Origin: Paulownia fortunei
Lineage: Eukaryota > Streptophyta > Magnoliopsida > Lamiales > Paulowniaceae
DNA length: 64,000 nucleotides
Direction of reading: 5' to 3'
Assembly: GCA_019321725.1 (NCBI GenBank)
Contig: CM033120.1
Coordinates: forward strand, 1,054,001-1,118,000
Shown piece by piece: positions 24,055 to 37,222 of the stretch. How positions within the stretch are numbered: the stretch's first letter is position 1; each line of letters opens with the position of its first letter. Below the pieces are notes generated by a model that saw only the letters and a list, made by a program, of their open reading frames with translations, ran no database searches and was not told where the DNA came from. A program made the position numbers and the translations under genes.

Positions 24055-24470
24055 ATAACAAAATTCTCCAAATTTTTGAAAATATCTCGAATAAAAGCTA
24101 ATATTTTCGTAGGATATTGGAATTTCATTTTTCATAAATAATATTATGAGAAAATCTTATGATTTTTTTTATTAATATAGCGATTTATTTTTGAATTGTA
24201 TTCTTATTTTAATAAAATTACATTGTAATAAATTATTTTTTTAAGTATATATATATATATAAGCTTATTAGATGACATAATTTTTTTTAATAATTTTCAC
24301 ACAACTGAATATTTTTATAAAATAATTATAAATTTTATATTGATATATTCATAAATTAATCACAAACGTCAATAATGAATTTTTTTATGTAAACGAAATT
24401 TATTATTTTTTTTCTAAATTACTTTGAATAGTACTCATTTTAAGAAATTTAATAGTTAATGAATAAGTTT
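24055..24470. repeat. Dispersed AT-rich repeat, copy 1
   Basis: Shares long stretches with 49225-49560, such as 'ttcttattttaataaaatta' (24202 and 49302) and 'aattaatcacgaac/aaac' further on. Both copies lie within 200 bp upstream of a likely transcription start. Probably an old MITE; ends not resolved. Confidence 0.6.
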
Positions 24471-24656
24471 TGAATCTCGTTACTATTATTATTCTATGTA
24501 CACATAATATAATACTTCAATTCCAAGATAAATATCACCATATATAGACATCCGACATCTCCCATCAAATTTGATTTCTGTCCTCCCAAACGAAGGCCTG
24601 AAGAAAAACAACGAAAAGGAAAGAGGGAAATACCTACCGGCGAATGCTACACAGAG

Positions 24657-27600
24657 ATGAGTTTCCTTGCAGGCAGATTGGCAAGCACAGAGGGTTCCTA
24701 TTTCTTGCGAGAATCCAAACAAGCCGTAACCCGAATCCTCCGTAACCAAAAGAATACTACAGACATTGTTAAACCAATTGCAGGAAATAATGAAATATCA
24801 TCTGCTGATGTTCTTCCGGAGGTTTTGAGGCACTCTCTGCCTTCCAAGATTTTTCATTCTCCATCGGAGAATTCGGGCTCTTCTTTTTCCAAAGCTTCGA
24901 AATGGGTTTTGAAACCCGACTCGAAAAGGGAAGGGGGTTCGGGTGTGTCGGCTGATGCTCTTAATCCTCTCAGGGCTTATGTTTCTCTACCACAGGTCAC
25001 GTTTGGACCCAAAAGGTTTGCTCTTTTTTTTTTTTCTCTCTTTCTTTTTTTGATTGGTAGTTTCTTTTTTATATATTTTTTTGGCCAATTTTATGGTTTT
25101 TATTGTCCAATAAAATGTTTAATGAAGGAAAAAATATAAGAATTGAGGTGCTTTGTTTATGAAGTTTGTACCTTCTTACTCATTATGGGTTTGATCTGTT
25201 CTTAATGTTTGAGCAAAATGAATGGAAATTGGTTAAGGTGGTTAATTGCTGCTTTAATGAAAGCATGGAAGAGAAGATTTAGAGTATTATGCTCTGTTTT
25301 TTTAGGTATAAATGAGTATGTGAGTTATTTGATGTGGCTAGATCACAATTGGTTGAATCATAGGCAATTGTTTACGCCTTGATGTTCTCAAAGATTTGTG
25401 ATTCTTTAAATTTTGATATTTTTCAAATGGTTTGTGATTATTAACTTATGCTTTATGATTATATGCAGTTAGTGTGGCAACATTACCATATGATGATTTA
25501 TGTGAATTCTTATTTTTCTTTAAGTGTTTGTGGCAACATTCATGGACTAATATATGATGACACTTAGGTGGCAGCTGCCCAATTCGGAGAACTCGGTTTT
25601 AGCCTCAACTGCAAACGATTTGCGGCATGACAAATGCACCCCAATCAACCCTGAGAAGTTGAAGGCTGCAGCTGCAGGGCTATCTCAAAGTAAGTTGTGG
25701 TTCTTTATTCTGTATGATTGATTGTAGCTTCTGGATACACATTAGCTTATGCTGTTTTGCTTGTTCTATTGGTCCTAGGCTATAATGCCATCTCTAAGTG
25801 ATGAGAAGTTTCTGAACAGTTTTGATCTACTGACATCTTTTATCTGAGCATGCTTATATCTGCTGTTTTCCCTTTCTTGGCAGTTGGATCGGCATTCGCT
25901 GTTGCTACTGCTCTCGTCTTTGGTGGTGCCACCTTGATCTTTGGGCTGGCAGCATCCAAACTTGAGGTGCACAATGTAAGTATAGATCTCTCAGAGACCT
26001 TCAAGGGCCCCTGAGAGAGGGTCATGTTTTCTGAACAAATTAATTCTACAGAGTTGTGCATGCATAGTTTCTGCCTCATTTGTGATGAGCATTGTTTTCT
26101 GGATGTCCCAGGATAAAGTTTGTGCTTATGCTCTCCTAGTAAATAGTCTTTTTCCATACCTCCTCTGAAGTAGCTGAAAGTGAGATGTGATCATTTATTT
26201 AGGTTTTGGTTAAATGTGTGGTGAACTTACGATAAAAATTTATTGAATTACACAGTTTCTCTCTTACTTGTCTGGGCCATTTCAAAAGTTTTGATATTAA
26301 TTGGTGAACTATCATTGTGTAGATTGTGAAATTTTGGCGCACATATATTAATCATCTTCACCACACTGTAACTCATATTATTCCATATACAACTAACTGA
26401 GAAAATAAGCTAAGTTTGTTTGCATTTCTGAAAATGCATTTTCAGAAAATGATGTCAGGTCCGCCGGGGACGTAGTCAGAATTTGTTTCTTTATTCCCAA
26501 TTTACATTTTCAAAATCTTCATTGAAACATTTTCAAAAATATGTCCATTTTTGAATCCAGAATGTGTTTCAAGTTGTTTTCTTTGTCTTCATGGGAATTT
26601 TCATTTGATTTAACAAAAAAAAGTATCTTGAAATTTCTCAATCCAAATGCGTTTTCACTTTCCCTAAATAATCATGACATAGCACATGACCTCATTCTCA
26701 AATTCATTTCAAATTTACCATGTCTATATGATTCTTCCTCTTGAGTTTGAATCTTTCCAAGCAACTAAATAGTTGTCGAACTAAATCTCACAATGGAGCT
26801 TAGGCCCACATGAATGACCTCCGGCTGCGGCGAGCTTACCTAACATCTTGACAGAGGATGAGTGCTAGAGAGGACATAGCAATAAGAAAAATTCATCAGC
26901 AAAATCTGGAGCCTTCCAAACAGGATTTAAAACCAAGATGATGGCACAATAAAAATTTAAGATTGGTATCAGAGTTGCACATATTAGTTGTTAAAATTTT
27001 CACTCTTCATCTGATTTGTGAAGGCTCCAAAGCGCAATAACGTTTGATGGTAGTTGAAATTATTTTGTTTCACTGAATACTAATGTAATGACATCTGAAG
27101 GAACAACTAGAACATGTGACCTCAAAGTGCAGAATAAGTTAATTTGAAAGGATTAACTATGGAAATGGCCCCTTAATAGAGAGAAGCAAAGAAGAGGATT
27201 CATTCAATAGAGCCTAGATAAGTACGGGATTAGGATTTGTTGATTGCTGTGTCACCAGTGATAGATGTTGATCCTGATAAATGTAATATAGGGATGTCCC
27301 TTTTCAAGTGGAACAAGGTTGGCATAAATTGAGTAGAGGACACAAAGATCTGGATAAATGAAACGTGTGATAATATTTTACTTATATTTGCCAGATGTAG
27401 ACATAATTTGAATCCATTGTAGGTTTATTTACCTCCAATTTTCAAATGCACAAAACCCCATGAGCAAAGGTTGTTTCTGTATCTGTAGAACAATCATTTG
27501 TTCAATGGCAATGTGAATAAGCAGTCATTCGAGAGAGTTCTATGGAAGCTACTGCTTGTCTTAAGTTGGATATTAGGACATTCAACCTAAGATAATGGAA

Positions 27601-28300
27601 GTAATTGCATAACCAGACTTCGCACCACAAGGTTATGGAGCTTCAATTCCTCTGTTGCTTACATTACCCACTTTCTTTTACTAAACAGAGGTATAATTAA
27701 GTCGTAATCCATATCGCTTTAACAGAATCTTGAAAATAGAGATGGTAAAGTTGATGGAACTGTAATAACTCCAGCAAGTGTGATGTGATGATGTGGTTTA
27801 GTATTGTGATGGCTTAGGAAGTGCTGAGGTTAGTGATACCTTGGTGGCACAGATGTTAAGAAAACATATTTATGTCAATAACCCTTGTTGTCTTTCGTAT
27901 CATCTTTACTTGGTGACTAGTTTGATATTTACTAGCGATCCATTCTTTTCTTGGTTTCTTTTTACTGTTTTGTGATAACGTAAGCTGAAGTTTTCATTTC
28001 CTTCTTGGCAGACTGATGATATTCGGACTAAAGGAAAGGACCTGGTTCAACCAAAGTTGGAAATGTTTAAAGAGCAATTAGTCCCCTTAAGAACTTGGGT
28101 ACGTGTATCTGGATACTCTAGGAAGGAGGAAATGCTAATGGCTTAAATTTTTGCTGCTTATTCTTCTTTTTCCTTTTGTGGGCTGATTTTAGGCTGAATC
28201 CATATCGAAGAAATGGCATTTGGAAAGGGAAGAATCTTTGAAAGAGAAGCCTCTGATAAAGGAGCTGTCCAGAACACTGGGTGCCAAGACTTCCACTTGA
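24657..28300 (+). CDS. Five-exon gene, 255-aa single-membrane-segment protein, unknown
   Basis: Exons by GT-AG sites and frame: 24657-25015, 25568-25689, 25884-25975, 28012-28098, 28193-28300 (768 nt in frame). Phases fit throughout. The N-terminus (residues 1-33, MSFLAGRLASTEGSYFLRES...) lacks acidic excess and is rich in Arg, Ser and Leu, compatible with an organelle-targeting peptide, but this is inference. Exon 3 encodes a hydrophobic segment (IGSAFAVATALVFGGATLIF, about residues 162-181), probably one membrane helix. The C-terminal 70 residues are charged (TDDIRTKGKDLVQPKLEMFK, then KKWHLEREESLKEK) and may form a helix or coiled coil. AATAAA at 28418, 118 bases after the stop, is a likely poly(A) signal. 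I do not recognise a named domain; it resembles the many conserved plant proteins of unknown function. The long intron 3 (2.0 kb) carries repeat-like sequence. Confidence 0.85.
26960..26975 (+). other. Met-type retrotransposon primer site-like sequence
   Basis: TTGGTATCAGAG at about 26964 inside intron 3 of the unknown gene equals the start of the initiator-Met tRNA primer site used by Ty1/copia and some gypsy elements. No LTR end (…CA) directly precedes it and no gag follows, so it may be a relic or chance. Confidence 0.3.
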
Positions 28301-28528
28301 ATATCTTCTACATGTTTTTGTAATTGTAATATAGAGCTTTGTGCTTATCTTTGTGGCTGCAGATTGGAAGTATGTTGTATAGAAAATATAAAGAATGAGA
28401 GATGTGAGTTAATATTGAATAAAGTGTAATTGATTTTGAGAGAAGAAGTTAAAAGACTGTCAAAACTTTTATTTTCTTCAATTTTCATTTAAAGTTTTGT
28501 GCCAGTTCAAGATGAGTACATCCCATTA

Positions 28529-28567
<39 letters not shown>

Positions 28568-28570
28568 TCT
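28529..28570. repeat. (CT)n microsatellite
   Basis: About twenty CT units with one interruption at 28555, 230 bp after the stop of the five-exon gene. Confidence 0.95.
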
Positions 28571-29031
28571 GTATGTGCATACGTATATATGTTTGCCCAT
28601 TTAAAAAAAAAATGATTTTATGAAATACTATGCATTTAAACAATTTTATTGAATTTAAATAGTAAATCCATATATCTGTGGATTGATCCGTGGTATGCAA
28701 AAAATTGTTTAATAATGAAAAAAAATTAAAATTATTAATAAATTGTAAATAAAAAATATGTTGCACCTTTACAAAAGGGAAATAGTGGTATCCATAATTT
28801 TCCTTCTTAACTTAATAGAAGTGGCTGACAATAACCATATATTCCCCTTATTGACTGGACTGCAACGTGGTTTATTCAATTAAGTAATAATTTTGTGTCA
28901 AGAATTTCAATACTTATTTGCCCACAAGGAACAAAAGGCAATTGGATAAGTAATCAATCAGTCTAATTATGCACTTTATATCTTTCTTTTCTCTCTAAAA
29001 TCTTCTTTAATCACATCAAGAATACTCCTAT

Positions 29032-29035
29032 ATAC

Positions 29036-29071
<36 letters not shown>

Positions 29072-29101
29072 GTATGTATATATATATGTATGTATATGTA
29101 T
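29032..29101. repeat. (TA)/(TATG) microsatellite
   Basis: Compound repeat of TA and TATG units, likely variable in length. Confidence 0.95.
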
Positions 29102-30799
29102 TTTAATTATTGTCTAATTGGCTTCATATAGATAGGAGCATAACAAAACTTTCTTTAAAGGGGTAAAAGAAGAATTTGACACGGGGCTTTGATGCACATC
29201 GTGACCGACTTTACATCTTAGGAAATGATTTTTGGACCAATTTATATAGTGAAAGTTTCTCTCCTTAGTATTTGATTTTTTAAAATGGATTTGGCTTATA
29301 GCAAAGTGATATCAGTAGGATTCTATCTATACAGAAAGGAATTTGTATGTGAGTGCCAAGGTATGGAAGGCTTAGAGAGGCCCACACCATACGAGGGCTT
29401 GCATGGATTTGGGTGGGGTAGAAGTGTGAGTACCAAGCACGATCAATCGGGATCGGGAAGTCTACACCGCACAAGAACGCGTGCATATGTGGATTTGAGT
29501 GGGGAAGAATGTGACGAACTCACCATTCCCTACATCCTTTAGGAAAGGGTTTACAGACATCCAGTTTTTTAGGGATGAGTTGGGCATGTGACACATTACA
29601 CCCTCCCTTTCTGGTTCTATCTGTTACATAAAATATATGGCACTTCTATATTCTCTAATGCATACTTTTGTCTCATTTTTGTATAGAGTTTTAAATATGA
29701 GTTATGTTGAAGAAGTAAAAAATTTGGGTAGTTTTATGATTTCGTCCTTGAAAGAGTGGTTGTAAATAAGTGATATTACATTATCATTTTTTTTAAAAAA
29801 AAATATTTTTTAAAAGAAAAAATTAGTTGTGGTTTTCAAAACCTAAAAGCATTCAATATGAGAAAGGTGAAGTGTTGTAATTACAGTCTACATAATATCT
29901 ATCTATATATATATAGATAGATAGATAGATAGATAGATAGGTATTAATTAATTAATTTGTTGAAGGCCTGCATCCAACAATATGCATCAATTATGAAAGT
30001 GCTTGGTGGTTGTATGAAATAATGCCTATTTACACTTCACATTCAAATTTGGGTCCCCATAGTGTGACTTAAATTATGTTAATTAGTACATTTATGATCT
30101 GTTTGGATCTAAAATTCAATAAAAGGAAGGAAAATTTCCTCTCCTTTTTATATCTATCCATATAAATTATTCACTTTTAAAACTTTCTAAATTTAATTGA
30201 ATATCATGGAAAATAAGTGAAACGAATTTATAAATTAACAAATATTATGCAATATCGACTCAAAATATGCCATTTTCTTCTAAAATTAGAGAGATTTAAG
30301 TAAACATTTTCTTTATTGCTTTTTACACTAAAATCTTAAATCCAAACATACCTGCTGCAATATTTTCCATTGCTGCATGCTCTCTCTCTCTCTATATATA
30401 TATGTGTGTGTGTGTATACACGTGTATATATATGTATGTATGTATAAATATGTATGTACGTACACACATACACACACACTCCAAGAAGAACTAGTGTAGA
30501 ATGGACTAATGTATACTGCAATAGACTCTGACAAACATGTCAAATTCTCAAACCTGCCTTATAAAAACTTAATTATGTAGCCTGTCTATACCTAAATACG
30601 AATTCCTCTACTATACACAGGATGAATTAAACCACCTGAAGGAACAATCCAAACACCACGTATACGATACGAATGCGAAACTTGTTTACACGTACGCATA
30701 ACCCTTGTACTATGTATGAAATGTACTTTTAGCTCGAAAGGTTGCAAGAAAATTGCAACCACACTGCGTTCGACTCTAATAACATTAAACGACGTGCTA

Positions 30800-31045
30800 T
30801 CATCGTTTATTGTGGAGAGGATTGGATCCCGAGGGAACTCTGCGTTTATCTGATTCGAATTCCTTAGCCATTTGTGCATCTTTATGATGATCACTTCTTG
30901 AAGAATGAAAAACCTGCCTAGAAGCATGTCTGGTTGGAGGGCTGGTGGTCGTCTCCTCGCTGGTGGAGAGAGCGGCCGTTGGGGTGGTGAAGACGAGGAG
31001 GGTGGTGATAATGATGATGAAAATGAGGTGAAAGGGAATTGTCAT
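30800..31045 (-). CDS. CLE signalling peptide precursor (81 aa)
   Basis: Single-exon minus-strand ORF, ATG at 31045, TGA at 30800-30802. Residues 1-25 (MTIPFHLIFIIIITTLLVFT...) are a typical secretion signal. A variable Ser/Thr-rich middle follows. The C-terminus is KRRVPSGSNPLHNKR, containing the 12-residue CLE motif RRVPSGSNPLHN preceded by a dibasic site and followed by only KR. CLE peptides are cut from such precursors, secreted, Pro-hydroxylated and bound by CLV1/BAM/PXY-type leucine-rich-repeat receptor kinases to control meristem or vascular cell fate. Position 7 is Ser where many members have Pro; Ser at this place also occurs in CLE40- and CLE45-type peptides. Which CLE orthologue it is cannot be decided from this motif. 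A long (AT)n(GT)n tract lies ~90 bp upstream. Confidence 0.93.
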   Translation of the reverse strand: MTIPFHLIFIIIITTLLVFTTPTAALSTSEETTTSPPTRHASRQVFHSSRSDHHKDAQMAKEFESDKRRVPSGSNPLHNKR

Positions 31046-31132
31046 GGTAGAATTAATGTCGAATAATTTGTGAGAATTTAAGGTAGTTTGATGAGTTTAG
31101 GAAGGTGGTGTACAAAACTTAGGTTAAGTGTT

Positions 31133-31134
<2 letters not shown>

Positions 31135-31172
<38 letters not shown>

Positions 31173-31194
31173 TGTGTGTGTGTGTGTGTGTGTG
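31135..31194. repeat. (AT)n(GT)n microsatellite in CLE promoter
   Basis: Seventeen AT units followed by about twelve GT units, starting 90 bp upstream of the CLE start codon. On the gene strand it reads (AC)n(AT)n and no other TATA element is evident, so the AT tract may act as the core promoter. Length variation here would alter promoter spacing. Confidence 0.9.
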
Positions 31195-33819
31195 GATATA
31201 AGTGGCCTTAGTTTTTTTTGTGTGTGTGTATGTGTTGACTTTGTGGCCATTTTATTGGATCTCATGATAACAAGTGAAATTAAGACCATTTGGTCTTTGA
31301 ATGTGTTAAAAAGCTTTTTTTCAGTTGTACCGACCAAATGGAGTTTGACAAAGTATTAATATAACAATATTAAATAATAAATAAATGTTAAAATTTTGAC
31401 ATTTTAGTATCATTAAAATTATTGTTATTAATATAATTAGTTAGTTTACAGATCCAATAGATTCTGCGATGTAATAAAAGAAGCAAAAATCTTTGGATAT
31501 GCACAATATTATTTTAAATATATTCAATTATTATTTCATTGCTAAAGTACCCTAAAAATAGGGTTTCGAGCATACGCCTTGGGACTTGCCAATTACAAAG
31601 GTAAAAGAATTTCAACTTTTGTTATTTTAATCATGATGCTTGAAGTTGAATTTAATTAATGTATATCAATTTTAGCATTATTAGTCTTGCCCTAAGTCTT
31701 ATCTTAGTGAGCACGTCATAGTATTATTTTTGGGGTGTTTGAACTATGATTTTTCTTGCATTGTCCCATCCCACGACCTTCGAAAATTAAAATCCTTTAT
31801 TTGATAGGGGCAAATTGGGAACGAGCTGAGATTTATATTTTAAAGATTAAGTAAGAGATTATTGGACATTTTCTAGAGTAACTCTTCGGAGTTGGAATTG
31901 AATTTTCAATTTTTGTTAATTTACTCGTGATCCTTGAAATTGAATTTAATCAATGCATATAACTTTTAGGAAATCTAAATTCACAAATGAATTTCAAGAA
32001 AATTTGTACTTCCAAAAGCATGACCAAATCCCCTCCCAACATAAAATGACAATTGGGAAACTCTGGTGGACAATGACTCAAAATGTTCAATTGGAGGAAA
32101 TGAAGGATGATTTTGACAATCTTGGAGGACCAAAATGCCCTCATCACTTTTTGAATATATGCTTTTGTAGACTTTATGTAAATGTGTTTAATCTTTGACA
32201 AAGTCAAATCACAAATGGGGGCACTGAAGGGTTATAATAGTCATTATGTAGAGAGAGGGGGGGTCAAAGTCATATGCCGACTGCCGACGCAGTCGATGCT
32301 CATCCAGAACCCTGGAAAGTGAAAGAGACAGGGCCAAGTTGGGAAAATAGGGTTGAAAACATATATTTTCAGACACGTTTTTATAGGTTGATTTTCATAA
32401 TAACTAATTATTAAAAAAAAATAAAAAATATAAATATAATATTTTATATTAATTTTGCAAAATGAAAGGATAAGAAAATACTAATTCAGTCATATCACAA
32501 TAAAAAAATCAATCTAAAAAATTATAAATTATAAAAAGTTGATAAAAGCATAATTAAGTTTATGAAAAAATACAAATATAATGTGAACCTATATGAAAAA
32601 TTATCAATTTTAAATTATGACAAAGAATAAAGAGAAAAGACTATTAAATTATTTCACAAAATAATGTTATCCAAATTTTTTTCAAAGAAATACAAAACTA
32701 AATTGCACAAATAATGAAAAGAAAAATTATGTTGGAATCTCTTATCAATCCAAATAACATCAACCAAACACTCAAATAATATTTAACAAAAAAATAATTA
32801 ACATAAAATTAATAGAAAAAGAAGAAAAGAAGTTACCTTAGTATTTGTAGATGTGAAATATTGAAAGAAGAAGGAAAAAAGAGGAGAATTTGAGAAGGGG
32901 AATAAAATAGAAAAAAAATAAATTGGCAGAATGAAAAAAAGGAGAGTAATGGATGAGAAATAAAAAAAACTTTAGTATAAAATAGAAATTTCTGTAAATT
33001 AAGCATTTCAGAGGGGGTAATTTTTTAATTTTAATAAATATATATATACATAATTTAAATGTATGAAAATTTGAGGGGGCCTCCGCCTCTGTTCTTCCTC
33101 AATGTGTCATCAAAAGTCTTTTCTATTATAATGTTATTGTGAGTCTTGTGATTTGTTGATCAAGAAACACAATGATGTACACAAGCTATTATGAATGGAT
33201 AGTTTTAAAAAAAAATTGAAAAAGTTTTTAAAATTTGGATATGATATAATACTCTTGAATATATATTCGATACCTCAAGACGTATTCATAAAATTAATTA
33301 AAAAATGAATATTTTGACATTTATATTAGACCTGTTTAATAGAAATAAAAATGAACTAATGTGATTCAAGAAGTAACATTTTAAACTATCATAAATTTGA
33401 TTAACAAATAGTGTAATGAATTTTTATGTTCATTTGAATTTATATCAAAAACATTAAAGATATATTTCTATACAGTAATTCATTTTCTTTGTTATCACAA
33501 CACTGCTGATATGATTATTTTTTTTGCACAAATTAGCGCAATATTTTGTATTCTTATTTTGAATAAAGAAAAATTACTTGTATTTAGGTAAAGTGTTATA
33601 CTATATTTTTCACAAGTTTTGTGTCACAAATATGTGTGAATTATATTGTATCATGTGCCTTTATTCGTATTTGTACAACATAAAATACAAGCAACAGCTA
33701 CTACTGACATTCCGATAGAGGAGGGTATATCCGATGGTTTGTTTTATTTTTTAAATTGTTTTATATTATCATTATTTAATAATTATATTGAATAGTAATC
33801 TAACATATTTTTTTACTAT
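31195..33819. other. AT-rich intergenic region
   Basis: Contains a diverged ~75-bp direct repeat ('tgaagttgaatttaattaatg' at 31640 and 'tgaaattgaatttaatcaatg' at 31935), a low-complexity A-rich stretch at 32400-32960 and several short open frames on both strands (31950-32207) without motifs. No gene is supported. Confidence 0.5.
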
Positions 33820-34351
33820 TGTAGCTTCTACGCAAAGACAACATCGAGATACGAGAGCCGCACATGATGACAAACTCAGACATTATATAGAAGAGATAGG
33901 GAGGATACCAGTCACATTTCTCAACTCTGATGGTCGTCCTACAGGGCAACATGGATCCTCCTTTATGACTGAGTTCGGTGTAGTAATGATTGGAGGCATA
34001 TTATAGAGGAGCAGAAGAGGCTCATATTTGATCAGTTGTAGGTTAGTATAATTAACTATCTTATTTGTTGGTTTACTTTCTCCTTGATATATTAAATGTT
34101 AACATATATTTTTTTTTGTAGGTTATGTTTACTGTAAACTTTAGCACATGACCAGAGTCAGTTAAGAAAGAGAACGATAGGCTGATGAGTGTTCGATACA
34201 GGGACAACCGCTAGAAGATGCACAAACACTATAAAAGTCTCACAGACCTACATTGGGAGGAGCAATTGAAGCATATGTCTCATGATTTCTATAAGAATCA
34301 GGCGAATTGGGAATATATGTGTACATTATTCGAATCAGAGAAGTTTAAGGT
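33820..34351 (+). pseudogene. CACTA (En/Spm) transposon-associated gene fragment
   Basis: Translated pieces match the plant transposase family of the Ptta/En/Spm type in arrangement: GRIPVTF..(S)DGRPTGQHG, then after a frame change DWRHIIEEQKRLIFDQL, an intron-like gap (34022-34121 with GT...AG ends), then ENDRLMSVRYRD and W..LC/W.YMCTLFESEKFK. There are stops at about 34148 and 34214 and a frameshift near 33985, so it is dead. No CACTA ends were found. Family assigned from motif order remembered for this domain. Confidence 0.6.
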
Positions 34352-37178
34352 AAATTTAATAATAAGTTTTAGCTAATTTATTTAATGAAATCTTATATTT
34401 ATTAACATCAAAGTATATATCAAATTTAAATATCAAAAGTATATCATGAATTGCTTTAGACAATGGGACAGGTTTGGCCAAACTCGAAACCTGCACCGCT
34501 CCATCCCACCTTGATTAAGGACCGGTCTCATCTCGCTTCGGATCAAAAACCCAATTTGTACAACCCGTATGAACCCACCTACCTGTTAAAAATAAATTTT
34601 TGGCCATTTTAGTCTTGTATAGTTATTTTTTTTATATAATTATTGGATTTTGACATTCTTGACTTGGTAACGTGATAAAACATTAATTGGATTGAGTTAT
34701 ATATATTTTTTTCCTAATTACTAAAATTGGTAATAATTTTGATTTATAGAAGATGAACACAATCAAATTATTTGTCCTACTATTTTGAAATATTTTATAT
34801 AATTTGCATGCATAGGTTGCTTCAATTTTATTATATTTATTCATAATACATATTTGAAGTAGAAATTATATAAGTCAATTATAATATTTTCGAATTGAAA
34901 TGAAGTTTGAGAACAATTTTAGAATAATGTTTGAGTTGATTTTATAATGTTGCATTATGTGCATGACTCAATTCAGCAATCAGTAATGTTTAACTAGGAA
35001 TTATAAAATATATAATATATTACAAAACTATGTTTGGTTTATTTCATTGGAATATTTTTTTGGAAAGTATTATTTTTGGAAAATGTATTTTTATTCTTCT
35101 AAATATTAATAATATGAAAGCGTTTCGGAGCGAGTCAATTCAAATTCGTCACCTATCTTGAATCTGGGCAGGATTTAAAAGTTTAAAATTTTGAGATTTG
35201 AGAATTATTCGTTAGTTTTTAAAATTTATAATTCAGATATTATTTGGGATAATTTAAAAAAGAAATTTGACAACATCTCGTCTATATAATAAAATTCGTT
35301 ATTAAAGTTCACGATGCATTTGGGATATATCGATACAATTTTTTTAATTATTTTATTAAAATAATATATTTATATATAAAGATTATCAATAGAAATTATA
35401 TTATCTGGTAAATTTATATATGTGCATTGAAAAAATAGAAAAACAACTTATTATAATGTCATCTTATTTTTAATAAAAATAGAATTCAGGAACAAAATAG
35501 TTGTACCAATAGAAAATTCCGAAGATTTTATATATTACTATTTATGAAAGAACAAAGGGTCTCAACATCCTATAAAAATATTTTATTTTATTTAAATTAT
35601 TTTAAAATTTAAGAAAAAAAGTTATTATGTGTAGAAGCACGTGTGTATATCACAACAAAGTCTTGAAATAAATCTTGTATAGAATTGAGATCTTTGTCTA
35701 CTTAAAGTTTGCCATCATTAGACTTCTGAATTACACCTTTTTAACACCAAACTTTAGCTTTATTTCTCTCACAAAAACAAAACATTTGCTAGCAAAAAAA
35801 TGGTAAAGAAATGTTGGTAAAAAATAAGAAATTTAATAAGCATTTGTCGGCTAATTTGCATTCATCCTATTTTTAAGTTCAAATTCTCGATTTTAAAATA
35901 ATATTACATATTACAAATACATGTTACGTGTATAAAATATTTCTTTAAATATACATATACAGTAAATTATAAATATTTGACATGCATTTGTAATATGCAA
36001 CAAAATTTGCAATACTAATCAAAATAAAGAATCTTGATTGATTTTAAACAATATAGAAAATTATGTCCTTTTTATGGAAATAATTCAATAGAAAAAAAGT
36101 AATACGAGTTACATTAAAATTTCAATTTCATCAAATGAGATTATTTAAAATAACTCACAAATCAAAATAACTAAAAAATATATAAATATATCTATTCCTA
36201 TGAGGTCTTGTTGGCTTTAAATCCCATAAAAAATGCGAGTATTTAGTATATTAAATTAATTATTAATGATAACTTGATGTCCTCTCCATGAAAAAAAAAA
36301 AACTCTATATCTGTCTCAACAACACGCTAAATTCTTTTATTTTCTTACTTTCTCAATAAGAAAACAATGAAATTTATAAATATGATTGTTTGAATTAACA
36401 TTTTTTCGAAAATTCATATTGATGAAAATATTATTGCATGTTGTCTCCAAGTAACAATTAAGATAAAAAAAAATAAAATTAAATATCACAAATTGGGCTT
36501 AGCATATCAAGAAGTAAATAACAGAAATATTCTAAAATTAATTAATTATTAGTTAATAAATTGAACTAATACCTCATAACCTAGTGATTATGACACATTT
36601 AATGAATAATTGGAACTAAGCAGGAGACCAAGTGCTTACGTGTATGGAATAAAGAATATGCTTAATTTGAATTTGTTACCAAAATTTTATATTACATTTC
36701 AATTTATTTTGATTGTTGACTTAAAATTTATTGAGTTCAGACAAATGAATATTACATTTGATCATATTCCAATATTAAATAAAACTCAAGATCATAATTA
36801 AAATTTGTTAAATAATAAAAGAAAATAAATTCGGATTCATGAGGTTTTAAGATAAATTTTTTAAACTCCGTTCAATAAGTGGGGGCAGGTAAAATATTAA
36901 CTCGAATGTACTTAATTATCATTTCATATATAGAAAATACGGGTTGATCAAATTCAATTTATTTAGCGATAATATTGATGGATTATTAAACATGAATAAC
37001 ATTCACTCATAATTTAATTTATTTGTAGTTTTAATTTGATATATAATAGATAATTTAAATAAATAATAAATAAATAGAAAAAAAGGGCGGAGAGAAAAAA
37101 TAAATGAGTATCGTGAAATTAAATTACATAGTAACTTCAAGAAAGACTTGTGAGGATTCAAAAGTTTTTATGTGCTTG

Positions 37179-37222
<44 letters not shown>

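Larger units (their letters stand above)
28301..30799. other. Intergenic region with microsatellites
   Basis: Holds the 3' end of the unknown gene, then (CT)n at 28529-28570, TA/TATG repeats at 29032-29101, GATA repeats at 29914-29940 and mixed CT/TA/TG repeats at 30378-30480. The patch 29340-29600 is less AT-rich with diverged internal repeats ('gtgagtgccaagg' and 'gtgagtaccaagc') and looks retroelement-derived. No gene is supported. Confidence 0.5.

Noticed and set aside
28485..28766. 93-codon minus-strand frame over a CT repeat
   Set aside because: A run of Arg-Glu from the microsatellite; not a gene.
31950..32207. Overlapping ~80-codon open frames on both strands
   Set aside because: Symmetric open frames in AT-rich DNA next to a direct repeat; no motif on either strand.
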